From NCBI GenBank assembly GCA_030446745.1, contig JAUJMS010000007.1:68108-132107 (forward strand): a DNA stretch of 64,000 bases, read 5' to 3'. Below are positions 43,419 through 52,210 of the stretch, piece by piece. This DNA is from Egibacteraceae bacterium (lineage in GTDB: Bacteria > Actinomycetota > Nitriliruptoria > Euzebyales > Egibacteraceae). The notes under the pieces are model-generated. The model was not told where the DNA came from and did no database searches. It saw nothing but the letters and a program-made list of their open reading frames with translations. The position numbers were made by a program, and so were the translations under genes. The stretch's first letter is position 1. The number at the start of each line of letters is the position of its first letter.

Positions 43419-44579
43419 GCGCGCGCCTGCTGCCGTCGGACCCGCCGGACCGCGTGGCGAGGGCGCGCCCGCGGCGCTCCGAACCGCCTGCGTCGCCGCT
43501 GAACTTCGCCGTGCTGCTCGAGCTGGAGGCGGCGCTGGCGGCGGGCGCCGCGCCGCCGCAGGCCGCCGCCGCCGCGGCCGGCGACGGTGTGCTCGCGTCG
43601 GTGGCGCGCGAGGTGCGCCTCGGCCGCTCGCTGGCCGACGTCGCGGCCGGGGTGGCGACCGGCGACCCCGCGGCCGACCTGCTCGTGCGGGCGCTCGCCG
43701 TCGCGGAGGTGACCGGTGCGGGGTCGTTGCAGGCCGTCGAGCAGGCGGTCGCGGCGGTCCGCGACGAGGCGTCGTTGCGCCGGGTTGTGGCGGTGCGCAC
43801 CGCGCAGGCCCGCGGCACCGCGGTGATCCTCGCCGCCGTCCCGCTCGCCGCGTGGGTGCTGCTCGTCGCGCTCGACCCCGTCGCGCTGCGCTTCTACCGG
43901 ACGCCCCTCGGCCTGCTCAGCGCCGTGGTCGCGGTCACGCTGGCCGCCACGTCGTGGTCGGTCATGCGCCGGCTGGTGCGCCGCGCCGGCGCTGCCGCGG
44001 CCGCCGCCGACCCGCTGACGGCGCCGCGCCCGGCCCCGGACTGGCGCCGCGGTGCCGCACTTGCCGTTCCGATCGCCGTCATGGTCGGCGCTCTCGTCGC
44101 GCCGCCGCTCGGCGTCGCGGCCGCGGCGGTCGTCGGCTGGGTCGGCGCGCGGTCGCGAGCTCCCGCCGGTCCGCCGGCCGGCAGCGCGCCGGAGACGGTT
44201 GAGCTCGTGTCCGTTGCCCTGACCGCAGGCCTGTCGATCGGACCGGCGCTGGCGGCCGTCGCGCCGCTCGCGCCGGCGCCAGGTGACGCCGTGCTGACGG
44301 CCGCGGCGCGCCGGGTGCGGGCCGGCTGGGCCGTCGACGCCGCGCTCGACGGCTCCGGACTCGCGGTGCTCGGCACGACCCTGGCCGCGGCCGAGCCGCC
44401 CCCGCGGCGCCGGCGCTGCGCCGCCTGGCGAACGACCTGCGCAGCGACCGCCGGGCCGCCGCCGAGGAGGCCGCCGAGCGCCTCCAGCTCGCTCTCGTCT
44501 TCCCCACCACCTGCTGACCCTGCCCGCGTTCGTGGTCGGCGTCGTGCCACCGCTGTTGTGGACGACGCTCAGCCGCTGA
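43415..44579 (+). CDS. Fused TadB-TadC type II secretion F-domain protein, C-terminal frameshifts
   Basis: From GTG 43415 a first F domain (LNFAVLLELEAALAAGAAPP to VAVIL-type helices AVILAAVPLAAWVLLVAL) is followed in the same frame by a second (ETVELVSVALTAGLSIGPALAAVAPL). TadB and TadC, separate in most species, thus look fused. Near 44405 the frame slips as if one C were lost and continues APALRRLANDLRSDRRAAAEEAAERLQLALVFP. A second slip near 44511 gives LLTLPAFVVGVVPPLLWTTLSR and a stop at 44579. Both slips lie in C-runs. The protein is the inner-membrane platform of the pilus. Either sequence errors or a decaying end. Confidence 0.7.
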
Positions 44580-44611
44580 CGGGCAGGTCGGTCCGACCCC
44601 AAGGAGCTGCC

Positions 44612-44899
44612 ATGCACCGAAACCCCTGTGTCGCCTCCGTTCCTGTCGTCGACGGCCGCCACGCCGGCGACGAGCCCGCCAGCGCGCTGCGCGGTGGGCT
44701 GTCCCGACGCGTCGAGCGTCTCCGCGACGACGGCGAGGAGGGCGCCCAGGCCGTCGAGTACGCCATGATCGGCGGCTTGGGTGCCGGTCTCATCGGCCTG
44801 CTGTGGGCGATCGTCGGCCGCACGGGCATCCTCGACAAGGTCATCGAGGCGCTGCTGAGTGTGCTGATCGAGCTGATCACCGGATGGCGGCCCCAGTGA
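44612..44899 (+). CDS. Flp-type pilin-like small protein
   Basis: The 95-residue protein has a charged leader and then DDGEEGAQAVEYAMIGGLGAGLIGLLWAIVG. This is the E-Y-A hydrophobic helix typical of Flp/TadE-like pilins, which are cut before the hydrophobic stretch by a TadV-type prepilin peptidase. A second hydrophobic helix (VIEALLSVLIELITGW) is unusual for a mature Flp subunit and recalls DUF4244 proteins of actinobacterial Tad loci. AAGGAG precedes ATG 44612; the stop overlaps the next GTG. Confidence 0.72.
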   Translation: MHRNPCVASVPVVDGRHAGDEPASALRGGLSRRVERLRDDGEEGAQAVEYAMIGGLGAGLIGLLWAIVGRTGILDKVIEALLSVLIELITGWRPQ

Positions 44900-45316
44900 C
44901 GGAAGGAGGGGCGCCAGTGGTGCCCTCGCCTCCGACCGTCGTGGTGGCGGCACCGGCTCGGCGGCGCCACCGGCAGCCAGAGCCTCGAGCTCGCCCTGGC
45001 GGTGCCCGGCGTCGTCGTGCTGGTCGTCGTGCTGATCCACGCCGCCGTGCTCGGTGCCGACCTCGTGGCCGCGCAGGGCGTCGCGCGTGAGGCCGCGCGG
45101 GTCGCGGCGGTCGCCGACGACGCGACCGTCAAAGCGGCCGCCCAGCAGGCGGCCGGGCGCCGGCCGGTCGACGTGTCGCTCCATCCGCCGACGGCGGGAC
45201 GGGCCCCAGGCGGCGCCGTCACGGCGACCGTCCGGCTGCGCAGCGCGGCGTTCGCACCGTTCGGCGCCACGGTGTGGCTGCCGGCGCAGGCCACGATGCG
45301 CGTGGAGCAACGATGA
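44896..45316 (+). CDS. TadE-like pseudopilin, frameshift near the N terminus
   Basis: GTG 44896 overlaps the previous stop (GTGA) and opens VTEGGAPVVPSPPTVVVAAPARRRHR. The frame then has to shift by one base near 44966 to reach GSQSLELALAVPGVVVLVVVLIHAAVLGADLVAAQGVAREAARVAAVADD, the TadE membrane helix with its conserved Glu and following amphipathic helix. The intact tail runs 45002-45316. TadE is a minor pilin of Tad systems. The track shows only the tail. Confidence 0.65.
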
Positions 45317-45817
45317 CCACCGCAGCACTGCGGCGGCGACGACGCACGGCCGGGGCGCTGCGGTGCCGACGAAGCACTGCCGCGGCGCTGGCGCGGCCTC
45401 CGAGACCCCGCGGAGGACGGCGCGGTCGCCTTGCTCGTCGTGCTGCTCGCGAGCCTGCTGTTGGGCGCCGCCGCCGTCGGCCTGGTCACCGTGGTCGATG
45501 TCTCCCTCGCCGCGGCCCGGGCGCGCACGGCGGCCGACGCGGCGGCGCTCGCGGCGATGAGCAGCTCGCCGCTGGCCGGCGGCGACGACGCCCCGGCGGT
45601 GGCCGCCCGTGCGGCCGCCGCCGCCAACGGGGCGCGGATCGCGGCCACCGACGATCGCGGCTGGCCGTTGCGCTACGCCGTGCACGCCGCCGTCGCCCCG
45701 CGCACCCGCGTCGCGCGCAGCGTCGTCGCGGTGGTGCAGACGCGGGCGACGGCGGCGGTACGGCCCTCAGGGGCGCCGCTCGACCCGCCGTTAGTACCTG
45801 TAGGGATGGACGAGTGA
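45313..45817 (+). CDS. TadG/Rv3654c-like pilus-assembly membrane protein, frameshift near the N terminus
   Basis: ATG 45313 overlaps the TadE stop (ATGA) and opens MTTAALRRRRRTAGALRCRRS. A one-base shift near 45415 links it to DPAEDGAVALLVVLLASLLLGAAAVGLVTVVDVSLAAARARTAADAAALAAM. The helix followed by an ARTAADAAALAA repeat is the usual start of TadG and Rv3654c-like proteins. The remainder is short with no von Willebrand domain. It is the last gene of the Tad operon. Confidence 0.62.
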
Positions 45818-45932
45818 GTCCGGGACTGCACTGCGTTACCCTTGGCTGTACGGCCTGGCCGTCGCGGCGTGTCGCAGCACGCGCGCCGCGGACCGCCCGA
45901 CCGCGCCCGACGAGAACCAACCAGGAGCACCG
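45818..45932 (+). other. Gap between the Tad operon and the sortase gene
   Basis: This 115-bp region contains TACCCT near 45837, a possible -10 box, and a ribosome site (CCAGGAGCACC) just before GTG 45933. The sortase and the following gene thus probably form a separate transcript. Confidence 0.35.
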
Positions 45933-46721
45933 GTGTCCTTGAAGCGCAACAAACCCGCCGCGCCGCCGCGCCCGCGCGAGGCGATCGAGCAGCGCGACGG
46001 GCTCACGATGCCCGACCCGCTGCGCGGGCAGGCGACGGGTCAGCAGGGCGGCGTCCGCTACGCGCTCGACGCCGTGCGGGCGCGCCCCGCTGGTCGCCGC
46101 GCGCTGTCGACGTTGGCGCTGCTGCTGTGCCTCGGGGGCGCCGGGATGTTCGCGTACCCGCTCGTGACCGACGTCTACGCCACCGAGGTGCTCCAAAAAG
46201 AGCTGGCCGACCGCTACCGCGCCCCCGAGTTCGAGCGGCGCTACGTCACCCGCACGATCGAGACCGGCGACCCGCTGACCCGCATCGTGCTCCCGCGCCT
46301 CGGCGTCAAGGCCCTCGTCGTGGAAGGCACCTCCACCGCGGCGCTGCGCGCGGGCGCCGGGCACTACCCGGGCACGCCGCTGCCCGGCGAGGACGGCAAC
46401 GTCGCCATCGCGGGCCATCGCACGACCTACGGCAAGCCGTTCAACCAGCTCGACGAGCTCGACGTCGGCGACGTCGTGCGGCTCGAGACCCCGGTGGCGA
46501 CCTACACCTACCGCGTGGTGCGGCATCCCGACGCCGTCAGCGGCTGCCCGAACGGCGCGTGCTGGGTGACGAACCCGGCGGACTGGGGCGTCGTCGCGCC
46601 AACGCGTGGAGCGATGCTCACGATGACGACCTGCCACCCCAAGGGCTCCGCCGCGCAGCGCCTGGTCCTGCGCGCCAAACTCGTGCGCACCGGACCTCCG
46701 CGCGCAAAGGGGCAGGGATGA
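45933..46721 (+). CDS. srtE: Class E sortase
   Basis: The 262-residue protein has a cytoplasmic basic head, one membrane anchor (LSTLALLLCLGGAGMFAYPL) and a sortase barrel. The barrel holds IVLPRLGVKALVVEGTS, the catalytic His in AIAGHRTTYGKPF, the catalytic Cys in MLTMTTCHPKGSAAQRLVL and the Arg in the same segment. The TTCHP and AGHRTTY context marks actinobacterial class E enzymes, which usually recognise LAxTG. No protein in the window shows such a signal. The stop overlaps the next ATG (ATGA), tying it to the acidic protein downstream. Confidence 0.88.
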   Translation: MSLKRNKPAAPPRPREAIEQRDGLTMPDPLRGQATGQQGGVRYALDAVRARPAGRRALSTLALLLCLGGAGMFAYPLVTDVYATEVLQKELADRYRAPEFERRYVTRTIETGDPLTRIVLPRLGVKALVVEGTSTAALRAGAGHYPGTPLPGEDGNVAIAGHRTTYGKPFNQLDELDVGDVVRLETPVATYTYRVVRHPDAVSGCPNGACWVTNPADWGVVAPTRGAMLTMTTCHPKGSAAQRLVLRAKLVRTGPPRAKGQG

Positions 46722-48238
46722 GCGCCTCCCGGGCTGTCGCGATGCCGGCGACGCGCGGCGTCGTAGCCGTCGTGCTACGGATCCTCGCGGCGGTGACGCT
46801 CGCAACGAGCTGGTCGCTGGGGGCCGCGTTGCCCGCGGCAGCAGAGGTGGTCGACTTCGGCGTCGAGAGCCCGTCCGCCGGCGCGGTCGTGGCGTCGGCG
46901 ACGCCGCTCGTCGCCTACGTCGACCGGACGACGCCGCCGCCTGACGAGGACGGCAACGTGCCCAAGGAGCGCGTCGAGATGCGCTCGCGCCTGCTCGACG
47001 GTGGTCGCAACCCGGTGTCGAGCAAGATCGTGCGGCTCACGCCCGGTGACCAGTCCGAGGTGCAGCCCGGGGTCGAGCGGGCGCGCTTCTTCGGTGAGAT
47101 CAACCCGTACTCGCTGGTGTGGCTGACCGTGCCCGCCGCGGCGCCCAACGGTCGCTACATCCTGCAGGTCCAGTTCCAGAACACCGCCGGTGATGTGTCG
47201 CGCGACCCCAGCGAGTGGCGCGACCACCCGATCGTGCTCGACGCGCCACCGCCGGCCACGACGGCCACCGCCGAGGTCGCGGATGCCGCGGCCAAGCAGG
47301 TTCGCGTCGACTGGAACTCCGTCGACGTCCCCGACTTGCTCTACTACGACGTCGAACGCCAGGCCGGCGGGGGGGACTGGGTGGCGGCCGCCGCCGGCGT
47401 CGACCCCGGCACGACGACCGTCACCGACAGCGTCGGTGAGGCCGGGTCGTATCGCTACCGGGTCGTCGCCGTGCGCGCCGGCGCGGAGAAGGGGTCGACG
47501 CTGTCGTCGACCTCCGCAGCGACCGAGTCGGTCACGGTCGCCGCTGCGACCGAGCCGCCCCCGACGGACGGCGACGACGGCGACGACGAAGGGCCCGACG
47601 ACACCGGCGGCGACGAGCCCGGCGACGATGAGCCCGGCGACGATGAGCCCGGCGACGGCGACGGCTCCGATGACGGGGGCTCCGAGTTCGAATTCGGCGA
47701 CGATGTCGGCGACGGTGGCGACGCCGGCAGTGGCGGCGGCGACAGCGGTCGCGCCGGCGCCGACGCCGGCGGTGGCGCCGGCCGTGGCGGTGGCGGGAGC
47801 CGCCTCGTGCCGCGCGCCGGCGGGTCGACGTCGGCCGATGGCGGCGGCACCGGCTCGTCCGGCAGTAGCTCCGGGTTCGAACTGACCGGGATCACGCCGC
47901 GGGCGGCGGACGACGACGACGACGACAGCGGCAGCGACGGCTTCGGCGACGGCGACGGCGTCGACCTTGCCGACGCCGGCGACGACGAGCAGCAGCCCGC
48001 CGTCGCCGCGCCCTCCGACGTTGACACCTTCCGCAAGAAGCTCGACTACGGCAACCGCGGCGAGCTGGTCGAGCGCATCCCGAAGGACGTGGTCCGCGAC
48101 GGCGGGTTCACCGAGGACGGCGGCACCCTGAGCATCGTCAACCGCGAACTCGACGAACAGCGGGTCCTGCCGGCGGTGGCGGGCGGGCTCGTGCTCGTGC
48201 TGTCGGCGGCGCACGTCCTGCGCTTCCTCAACGAGTAG
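46718..48238 (+). CDS. Secreted acidic Gly/Asp-rich protein with fibronectin-like domain and C-terminal anchor
   Basis: The 506-residue protein has a signal peptide (LAAVTLATSWSLGAALPAAAEVV), an Ig-like domain (residues about 45-175) and a fibronectin type III-like domain (KQVRVDWNSVDVPDLLYYDVERQAGG ... YRYRVVAVRAG). A highly acidic Asp/Gly-rich tract with GDDEP repeats follows. A short folded segment (DTFRKKLDYGNRGELVERI) precedes a C-terminal membrane helix ([19 protein letters not shown]). There is no LPxTG- or LAxTG-like signal before that helix. Coupling to the sortase gene suggests a shared surface function. The last 11 bases overlap the convergent helicase gene. Confidence 0.72.
   Translation: MSASRAVAMPATRGVVAVVLRILAAVTLATSWSLGAALPAAAEVVDFGVESPSAGAVVASATPLVAYVDRTTPPPDEDGNVPKERVEMRSRLLDGGRNPVSSKIVRLTPGDQSEVQPGVERARFFGEINPYSLVWLTVPAAAPNGRYILQVQFQNTAGDVSRDPSEWRDHPIVLDAPPPATTATAEVADAAAKQVRVDWNSVDVPDLLYYDVERQAGGGDWVAAAAGVDPGTTTVTDSVGEAGSYRYRVVAVRAGAEKGSTLSSTSAATESVTVAAATEPPPTDGDDGDDEGPDDTGGDEPGDDEPGDDEPGDGDGSDDGGSEFEFGDDVGDGGDAGSGGGDSGRAGADAGGGAGRGGGGSRLVPRAGGSTSADGGGTGSSGSSSGFELTGITPRAADDDDDDSGSDGFGDGDGVDLADAGDDEQQPAVAAPSDVDTFRKKLDYGNRGELVERIPKDVVRDGGFTEDGGTLSIVNRELDEQRVLPAVAGGLVLVLSAAHVLRFLNE
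47615..47659 (+). repeat. Three tandem 15-bp units coding for EPGDD
   Basis: GAGCCCGGCGACGAT occurs twice in a row and a third time with the last codon changed (GGC), within the acidic tract of the sortase-linked protein. The repeat is coding and likely varies in number by slippage; it is not a CRISPR array. Confidence 0.75.
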
Positions 48239-50528
48239 GCCCCCGCTCGGCGAGTACCGCGGTCAGCAGTGCGACCGCGCCCCGCTTGTCCAGCGGCTCG
48301 TTGCCGTTGCCGCACTTCGGTGACTGCACGCACGACGGGCAGCCGTCGGCGCAGGCGCAGGTCGCCACGGCGGTCAGCGTGGCGCGCAGGTGGCGGTCGC
48401 CGCTGCGAAAGCCGCGCTCCGCGATCCCCGCACCACCCGGGTAGCCGTCGTAGATGAAGATCGTCGCGACGCCCGTGTCGGGATGCCACGCGGTCGACAG
48501 GCCACCGATGTCCCAGCGGTCACACATCGCGAACAGCGGCAGCAGGCCGATCGCGGCGTGCTCGGCCGCATGCGCGGCGCCCGGCACCCGTGCGGCGGGC
48601 AGCCCCGCCTCGGCCAGGACGCCGTCGGGCACGGCCAGCCACAGCGCGGTGGTGTCCAGGTGCAACCGCGGCAGGTCGAGCGACACGACGCCGAGCGACT
48701 CGTCGCTGAGGACCCGCCGGCGTTCGTAGCCCAGCACCTGCGTCGCGACCTCGACGCGGCCGAAGTGCAGCCGGCACCGCCCCCATGTCGCGGTGTTACG
48801 AACGGCCTGCACGGTGACGTCGGTGTCGCTGCGCGCGGAGGTGTACTCGTCGCCGTCGAACCGGCGCACCACGGCGGTGCGCTGCGCGAGGTCGAGCGTG
48901 TCGACGCGGTAGCTGCGGCCCTGGTGGAGATAGACCGCGCCGGGATGGACGGTGCGGAAGGCCCGCGCCTCGTCGACGTCGCCGACCAGTGCGCCCGTGT
49001 CGCCGTCGACGATGGTGAACGGCGCCCCTCCGGCGGAGCGGATCGACAGCCCCGCGGCGGGCGAGCCGCGGCCGGACCAGAACCAGCGTCCGCCCCGGGC
49101 CCGCAGGCGGCCGGCGGCGGCCTCCTGGGCGACGAGCGCCGCGACGTCCGCGGGCGCGAAGGTGTCGTCGGCGTCGTCCAGCGGCAGCTCGAAGGCGGCG
49201 CAGCGCAGGTGCGGTGCCAGCACGTAGGGATTCGTGACGTCGGCGACGGCCGCCTCCAGCGGACGGTCCCACAGCTGCGCCGGGTTGGCGACGAGGTAGT
49301 GGTCGAGCGGGTCGTCGGCCGCGACGAGGACCGCGACCGCCTCGCGGCCGCGGCGCCCCGCACGTCCGGCCTGCTGCCACAGCGACGCGACGGTGCCCGG
49401 CCACCCGGCGATGACTACGGCGTCGAGCGCGCCGACGTCGACGCCGAGCTCGAGCGCGTCGGTCGCCGCGACGCCGAGCAGTGACCCGTCGAGCAGGCCG
49501 CGCTCGACGCTGCGGCGCTCCTCGCCCAAAAAGCCGGCCCGGTACGCGAGGACGCGTTGCGGCGCGTCGCCGGTAGCCAGGCGCCGGCGGGCAGCCGCCG
49601 CGACCAGCTCGGCACCCTTGCGCGACCGCACGAACGCGAGCGTCGGGGTGCCGTCGGCGACCAGGCCGGCGAGCAGGTCGGCGGCCTCCGCCAGCGTCGA
49701 GCGCCGGGCGCCGGTCGCCGCGTCGACCAGCGGCGGCTCCCACAGCGCGAACGCGACCGGCGGGCGCGGCGAGCCGTCACGGTCGACCGTCGCGACCTCC
49801 AGGCCGGTCAAGGCGCGGGCATGCTCGCCCGGGTTGCCGATCGTCGCGGAGGCCAGCGCGAACAGCGGCGCGCTCGAGTAGTGGGCCGCCAGCCGGCGCA
49901 GCCGGCGCAGGATCGCGGCGACGTGCGCGCCGAACACTCCCCGCGCGACGTGGCACTCGTCCACGACGACCAGCGCGAGCCGATGCAGAAAGTCGCCCCA
50001 GCGGCGGTGCGCCGGCAGGATGCCAGCCGACAGCATGTCCGGGTTGGTCAACACCACGTTCGCGGTCCGGCGCACGGCCTCCCGCTCGCCGGCGGGCGTG
50101 TCGCCGTCGTAGGCGGCCGCGCGCACGTGCGGGAGGCGAAACGCTCGCAGCGCGCGCAGCTGGTCGTGCGCGAGCGCCTTCGTCGGCGCGAGGTACAAGG
50201 CGGTCGCCTTGTCGTCGACCAGCAGCCGCTCGAGCAGCGGCGGCTGGTAGCACAGCGACTTGCCGCTGGCCGTGCCCGTCGCGACGACGACGTGGCGACC
50301 GGCGCGCAGGTGGTTTCGCGCCTCGACCTGGTGGCGGTACAGCGACGGGATGCCGGTCAGGCGCAGCCGGTCGCCGAGCGGTGCGGGCAGGTCGTCGGGC
50401 AGCGCGACGGTGTCCGCCCGGCGTGCGGGCAGGTGCTGCAGCGCCACGACGCGCGGCCGCCCGGCCGCCGACGGATGCGCCGCGCCGAGCGCCGCGTCCA
50501 GGCGGCGCAGCACCGCGTCGGCATCCAT
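48228..50528 (-). CDS. DEAD/DEAH-box helicase with DUF1998 domain (MrfA/YprA-like)
   Basis: The 766-residue protein has a helicase core: Walker [16 protein letters not shown], motif Ia [17 protein letters not shown]-type box [11 protein letters not shown] in FALASATIG and motif [12 protein letters not shown]. It ends in a DUF1998 zinc module [20 protein letters not shown]. MrfA of Bacillus, with the same layout, repairs mitomycin adducts, and the M. tuberculosis counterpart (Rv3649) has the same neighbours. ATG 50528 lies 7 bases after TACCCT. It is probably a DNA-repair 3'-5' helicase. Confidence 0.9.
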   Translation of the reverse strand: MDADAVLRRLDAALGAAHPSAAGRPRVVALQHLPARRADTVALPDDLPAPLGDRLRLTGIPSLYRHQVEARNHLRAGRHVVVATGTASGKSLCYQPPLLERLLVDDKATALYLAPTKALAHDQLRALRAFRLPHVRAAAYDGDTPAGEREAVRRTANVVLTNPDMLSAGILPAHRRWGDFLHRLALVVVDECHVARGVFGAHVAAILRRLRRLAAHYSSAPLFALASATIGNPGEHARALTGLEVATVDRDGSPRPPVAFALWEPPLVDAATGARRSTLAEAADLLAGLVADGTPTLAFVRSRKGAELVAAAARRRLATGDAPQRVLAYRAGFLGEERRSVERGLLDGSLLGVAATDALELGVDVGALDAVVIAGWPGTVASLWQQAGRAGRRGREAVAVLVAADDPLDHYLVANPAQLWDRPLEAAVADVTNPYVLAPHLRCAAFELPLDDADDTFAPADVAALVAQEAAAGRLRARGGRWFWSGRGSPAAGLSIRSAGGAPFTIVDGDTGALVGDVDEARAFRTVHPGAVYLHQGRSYRVDTLDLAQRTAVVRRFDGDEYTSARSDTDVTVQAVRNTATWGRCRLHFGRVEVATQVLGYERRRVLSDESLGVVSLDLPRLHLDTTALWLAVPDGVLAEAGLPAARVPGAAHAAEHAAIGLLPLFAMCDRWDIGGLSTAWHPDTGVATIFIYDGYPGGAGIAERGFRSGDRHLRATLTAVATCACADGCPSCVQSPKCGNGNEPLDKRGAVALLTAVLAERGPTR

Positions 50529-50667
50529 CACCGCAAGGGTAGGCGCCGCCCGTCGACGCCCGTCTCAGGGCCGCGTGCGTTTCGCCCCGTCACGCGCCGG
50601 GAAGGTCAGCCGCGGCTGCCGTCGCCCGCGGCAGCGTTCGTTCGCAGCGTTTGCGAGGAGCCCCGTC

Positions 50668-51009
50668 GTGGAGTTGAGCCTGAACCACCGCAAGGAAGGT
50701 GACCGCACGGTCCTCGAAGTCGGGGGCGAGGTCGACGTCTACACGGCGCCCAAGCTGCGCGAGAAGCTCGTCGAGCTCGTCGGGGATGGCCACTACCAGA
50801 TCGTCGTCGACATGACGAAGGTCGAGTTCCTCGACTCCACGGGCCTCGGTGTCCTGGTCGGCGGGCTCAAGCGCGTCCGGTCCCACGACGGCACCCTGTC
50901 GCTGGTGTGCAACCAGGAGCGCATCCTCAAGATCTTCCGGATCACCGGCCTGACGAAGGTCTTCCCGATCCACGACTCCCTCGACGAGGCGCTGCAGGAC
51001 AGCGAATGA
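50668..51009 (+). CDS. STAS-domain anti-sigma factor antagonist (RsbV-like)
   Basis: The 113-residue STAS protein starts at GTG 50668 after GCGAGGAG. It has [32 protein letters not shown] and the phosphorylation motif [19 protein letters not shown], where the Ser in DSTG is the usual switch-kinase target. Unphosphorylated forms bind the anti-sigma kinase and free the sigma factor. A matching kinase gene follows 37 bases later. The cognate sigma factor is not adjacent. Confidence 0.9.
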   Translation: MELSLNHRKEGDRTVLEVGGEVDVYTAPKLREKLVELVGDGHYQIVVDMTKVEFLDSTGLGVLVGGLKRVRSHDGTLSLVCNQERILKIFRITGLTKVFPIHDSLDEALQDSE

Positions 51010-51046
51010 CGCCGGACCCTCCCGACGGCGGGCCACGCGCCGCCTG

Positions 51047-51481
51047 ATGGGCGACGTCGAGCTGCGGATCCCCCCCGACGTGCGCTACGTCGGGCTTGCG
51101 CGGCTCGTCGTCATGGTCGCGGCACGCCAGGCCGGCATGGTCCCGGACCGTGTCGAGGACCTCAAGATCGCGGTGAGCGAAGCGACGACCAACGCCGTGA
51201 ACGCGCACCGCCGCGCCGACGAGCAACGGCCGGTGGTGCTCAGCTTCGGCGCCACCGCGGCAGGGCAGTTCGCGGTCACCATCGCCGACGCGGGCCCGGG
51301 CTTCGACCCCGCGCCGCCGGAGGCGCACGACCGGCGAGACTGGTCGCTGGAGAACGGGCTCGGCGTGACGTTGATCCGCGGGCTCGCCGACGACGTGGAG
51401 TTTCGCCACCACGCCGGGATGGTCGTGCACATGCGCTTCGCCGTGGACATCGACGACCGCAACGCGGCGCTGGACGCCTGA
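51047..51481 (+). CDS. Anti-sigma factor serine kinase (RsbW-like HATPase)
   Basis: The 144-residue GHKL ATPase has the N box in RVEDLKIAVSEATTNAVNAHRRA, the G1 box in FAVTIADAGPGFDP and the G2-like NGLGVTLIRGLADDVEF. RsbW-type proteins bind a sigma factor and phosphorylate the partner STAS protein to restore inhibition. The order STAS then kinase is the usual partner-switch arrangement. The sigma target must lie elsewhere; the ECF factor at 24300 is not of the SigB type. Confidence 0.88.
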   Translation: MGDVELRIPPDVRYVGLARLVVMVAARQAGMVPDRVEDLKIAVSEATTNAVNAHRRADEQRPVVLSFGATAAGQFAVTIADAGPGFDPAPPEAHDRRDWSLENGLGVTLIRGLADDVEFRHHAGMVVHMRFAVDIDDRNAALDA

Positions 51482-51570
51482 CCGCGGCGACGTCCACGCC
51501 TCCGCCGACACGGCGACACCGCGCCGCCGCTAGCATCCCCGCGGATCGATCCGAGGAGCGGGCAACGGGC

Positions 51571-52182
51571 GTGGACAGCCGCATCGCCGACACCGTCGCG
51601 GCCTACGACGCCGCGGCGCCGGCCTACCAACAGGCGTGGCGCCAACGCCGCCCGCTCGACGCCATCCGCAAGTTCGGTGGCCTCGTCGGCCGAGGTGGGC
51701 GCGTGCTCGACGTCGCCTGCGGCCCGGCCCTGGACGTGCGGCTGTTGCGTGACGCGGGCCTGTCGGTCGTCGCGGGCGACCGCTCCCACGAGTCGATGCG
51801 CCTGGGGCGGATGCTGTTCCCCAAGGGCGCGCTGGCCCGCTGGGACTTTCGCCGCCTGCCGTTTCCCGACGCGAGCTTCGACGGCATCTGGGCGCCCGCG
51901 GCGCTCCAACACCTGCCGCGCGGTCAGATCCGCCCGACGTTGGCCGAGTGGCGCCGCGTCCAGCGCGCCGGCCCGTTGTTCGTGACGTTCCGCGAGGGCG
52001 ACGGCGAGCTCGAGCCGGTCGAGGACCCGCCCGCCGGGACGGTCTACGCGACCACGATCAGCGCCGCGCAGCTGCGCGCGCTGCTGCTCGCGGCCGGCTA
52101 CCGCGAGGTCGAGGTCGAGTCGCGCCCCGACCCGCTGGAGCGCACCGACGTCACGTGGCTGTACGGGTGGGGGCGCCTCTGA
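51571..52182 (+). CDS. Class I SAM-dependent methyltransferase
   Basis: The 203-residue protein has motif I GRVLDVACGPALDVRLL, motif II GLSVVAGDRSHESMRLGR and the region RRLPFPDASFDGIWAPAALQHLPRG, of the Methyltransf_11 type. An aromatic-rich N terminus (TVAAYDAAAPAYQQAW) forms the usual lid. It most likely methylates a small molecule. GTG 51571 is used; TAGCAT and a GAGGAG ribosome site lie upstream. The gene follows the RsbV/W pair but has its own promoter. Confidence 0.8.
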   Translation: MDSRIADTVAAYDAAAPAYQQAWRQRRPLDAIRKFGGLVGRGGRVLDVACGPALDVRLLRDAGLSVVAGDRSHESMRLGRMLFPKGALARWDFRRLPFPDASFDGIWAPAALQHLPRGQIRPTLAEWRRVQRAGPLFVTFREGDGELEPVEDPPAGTVYATTISAAQLRALLLAAGYREVEVESRPDPLERTDVTWLYGWGRL

Positions 52183-52210
52183 CGCGCGCGCCGGCCACGG
52201 CGGCCGCGGG

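Noticed and set aside
42218-45685. 1155-residue minus-strand ORF over the Tad locus
   Set aside because: It is a shadow of the Tad genes, which have clear motifs on the plus strand.
47615-47659. Tandem 15-bp repeats as a CRISPR array
   Set aside because: The units are contiguous with no spacers, in frame, and code for an acidic protein tract.
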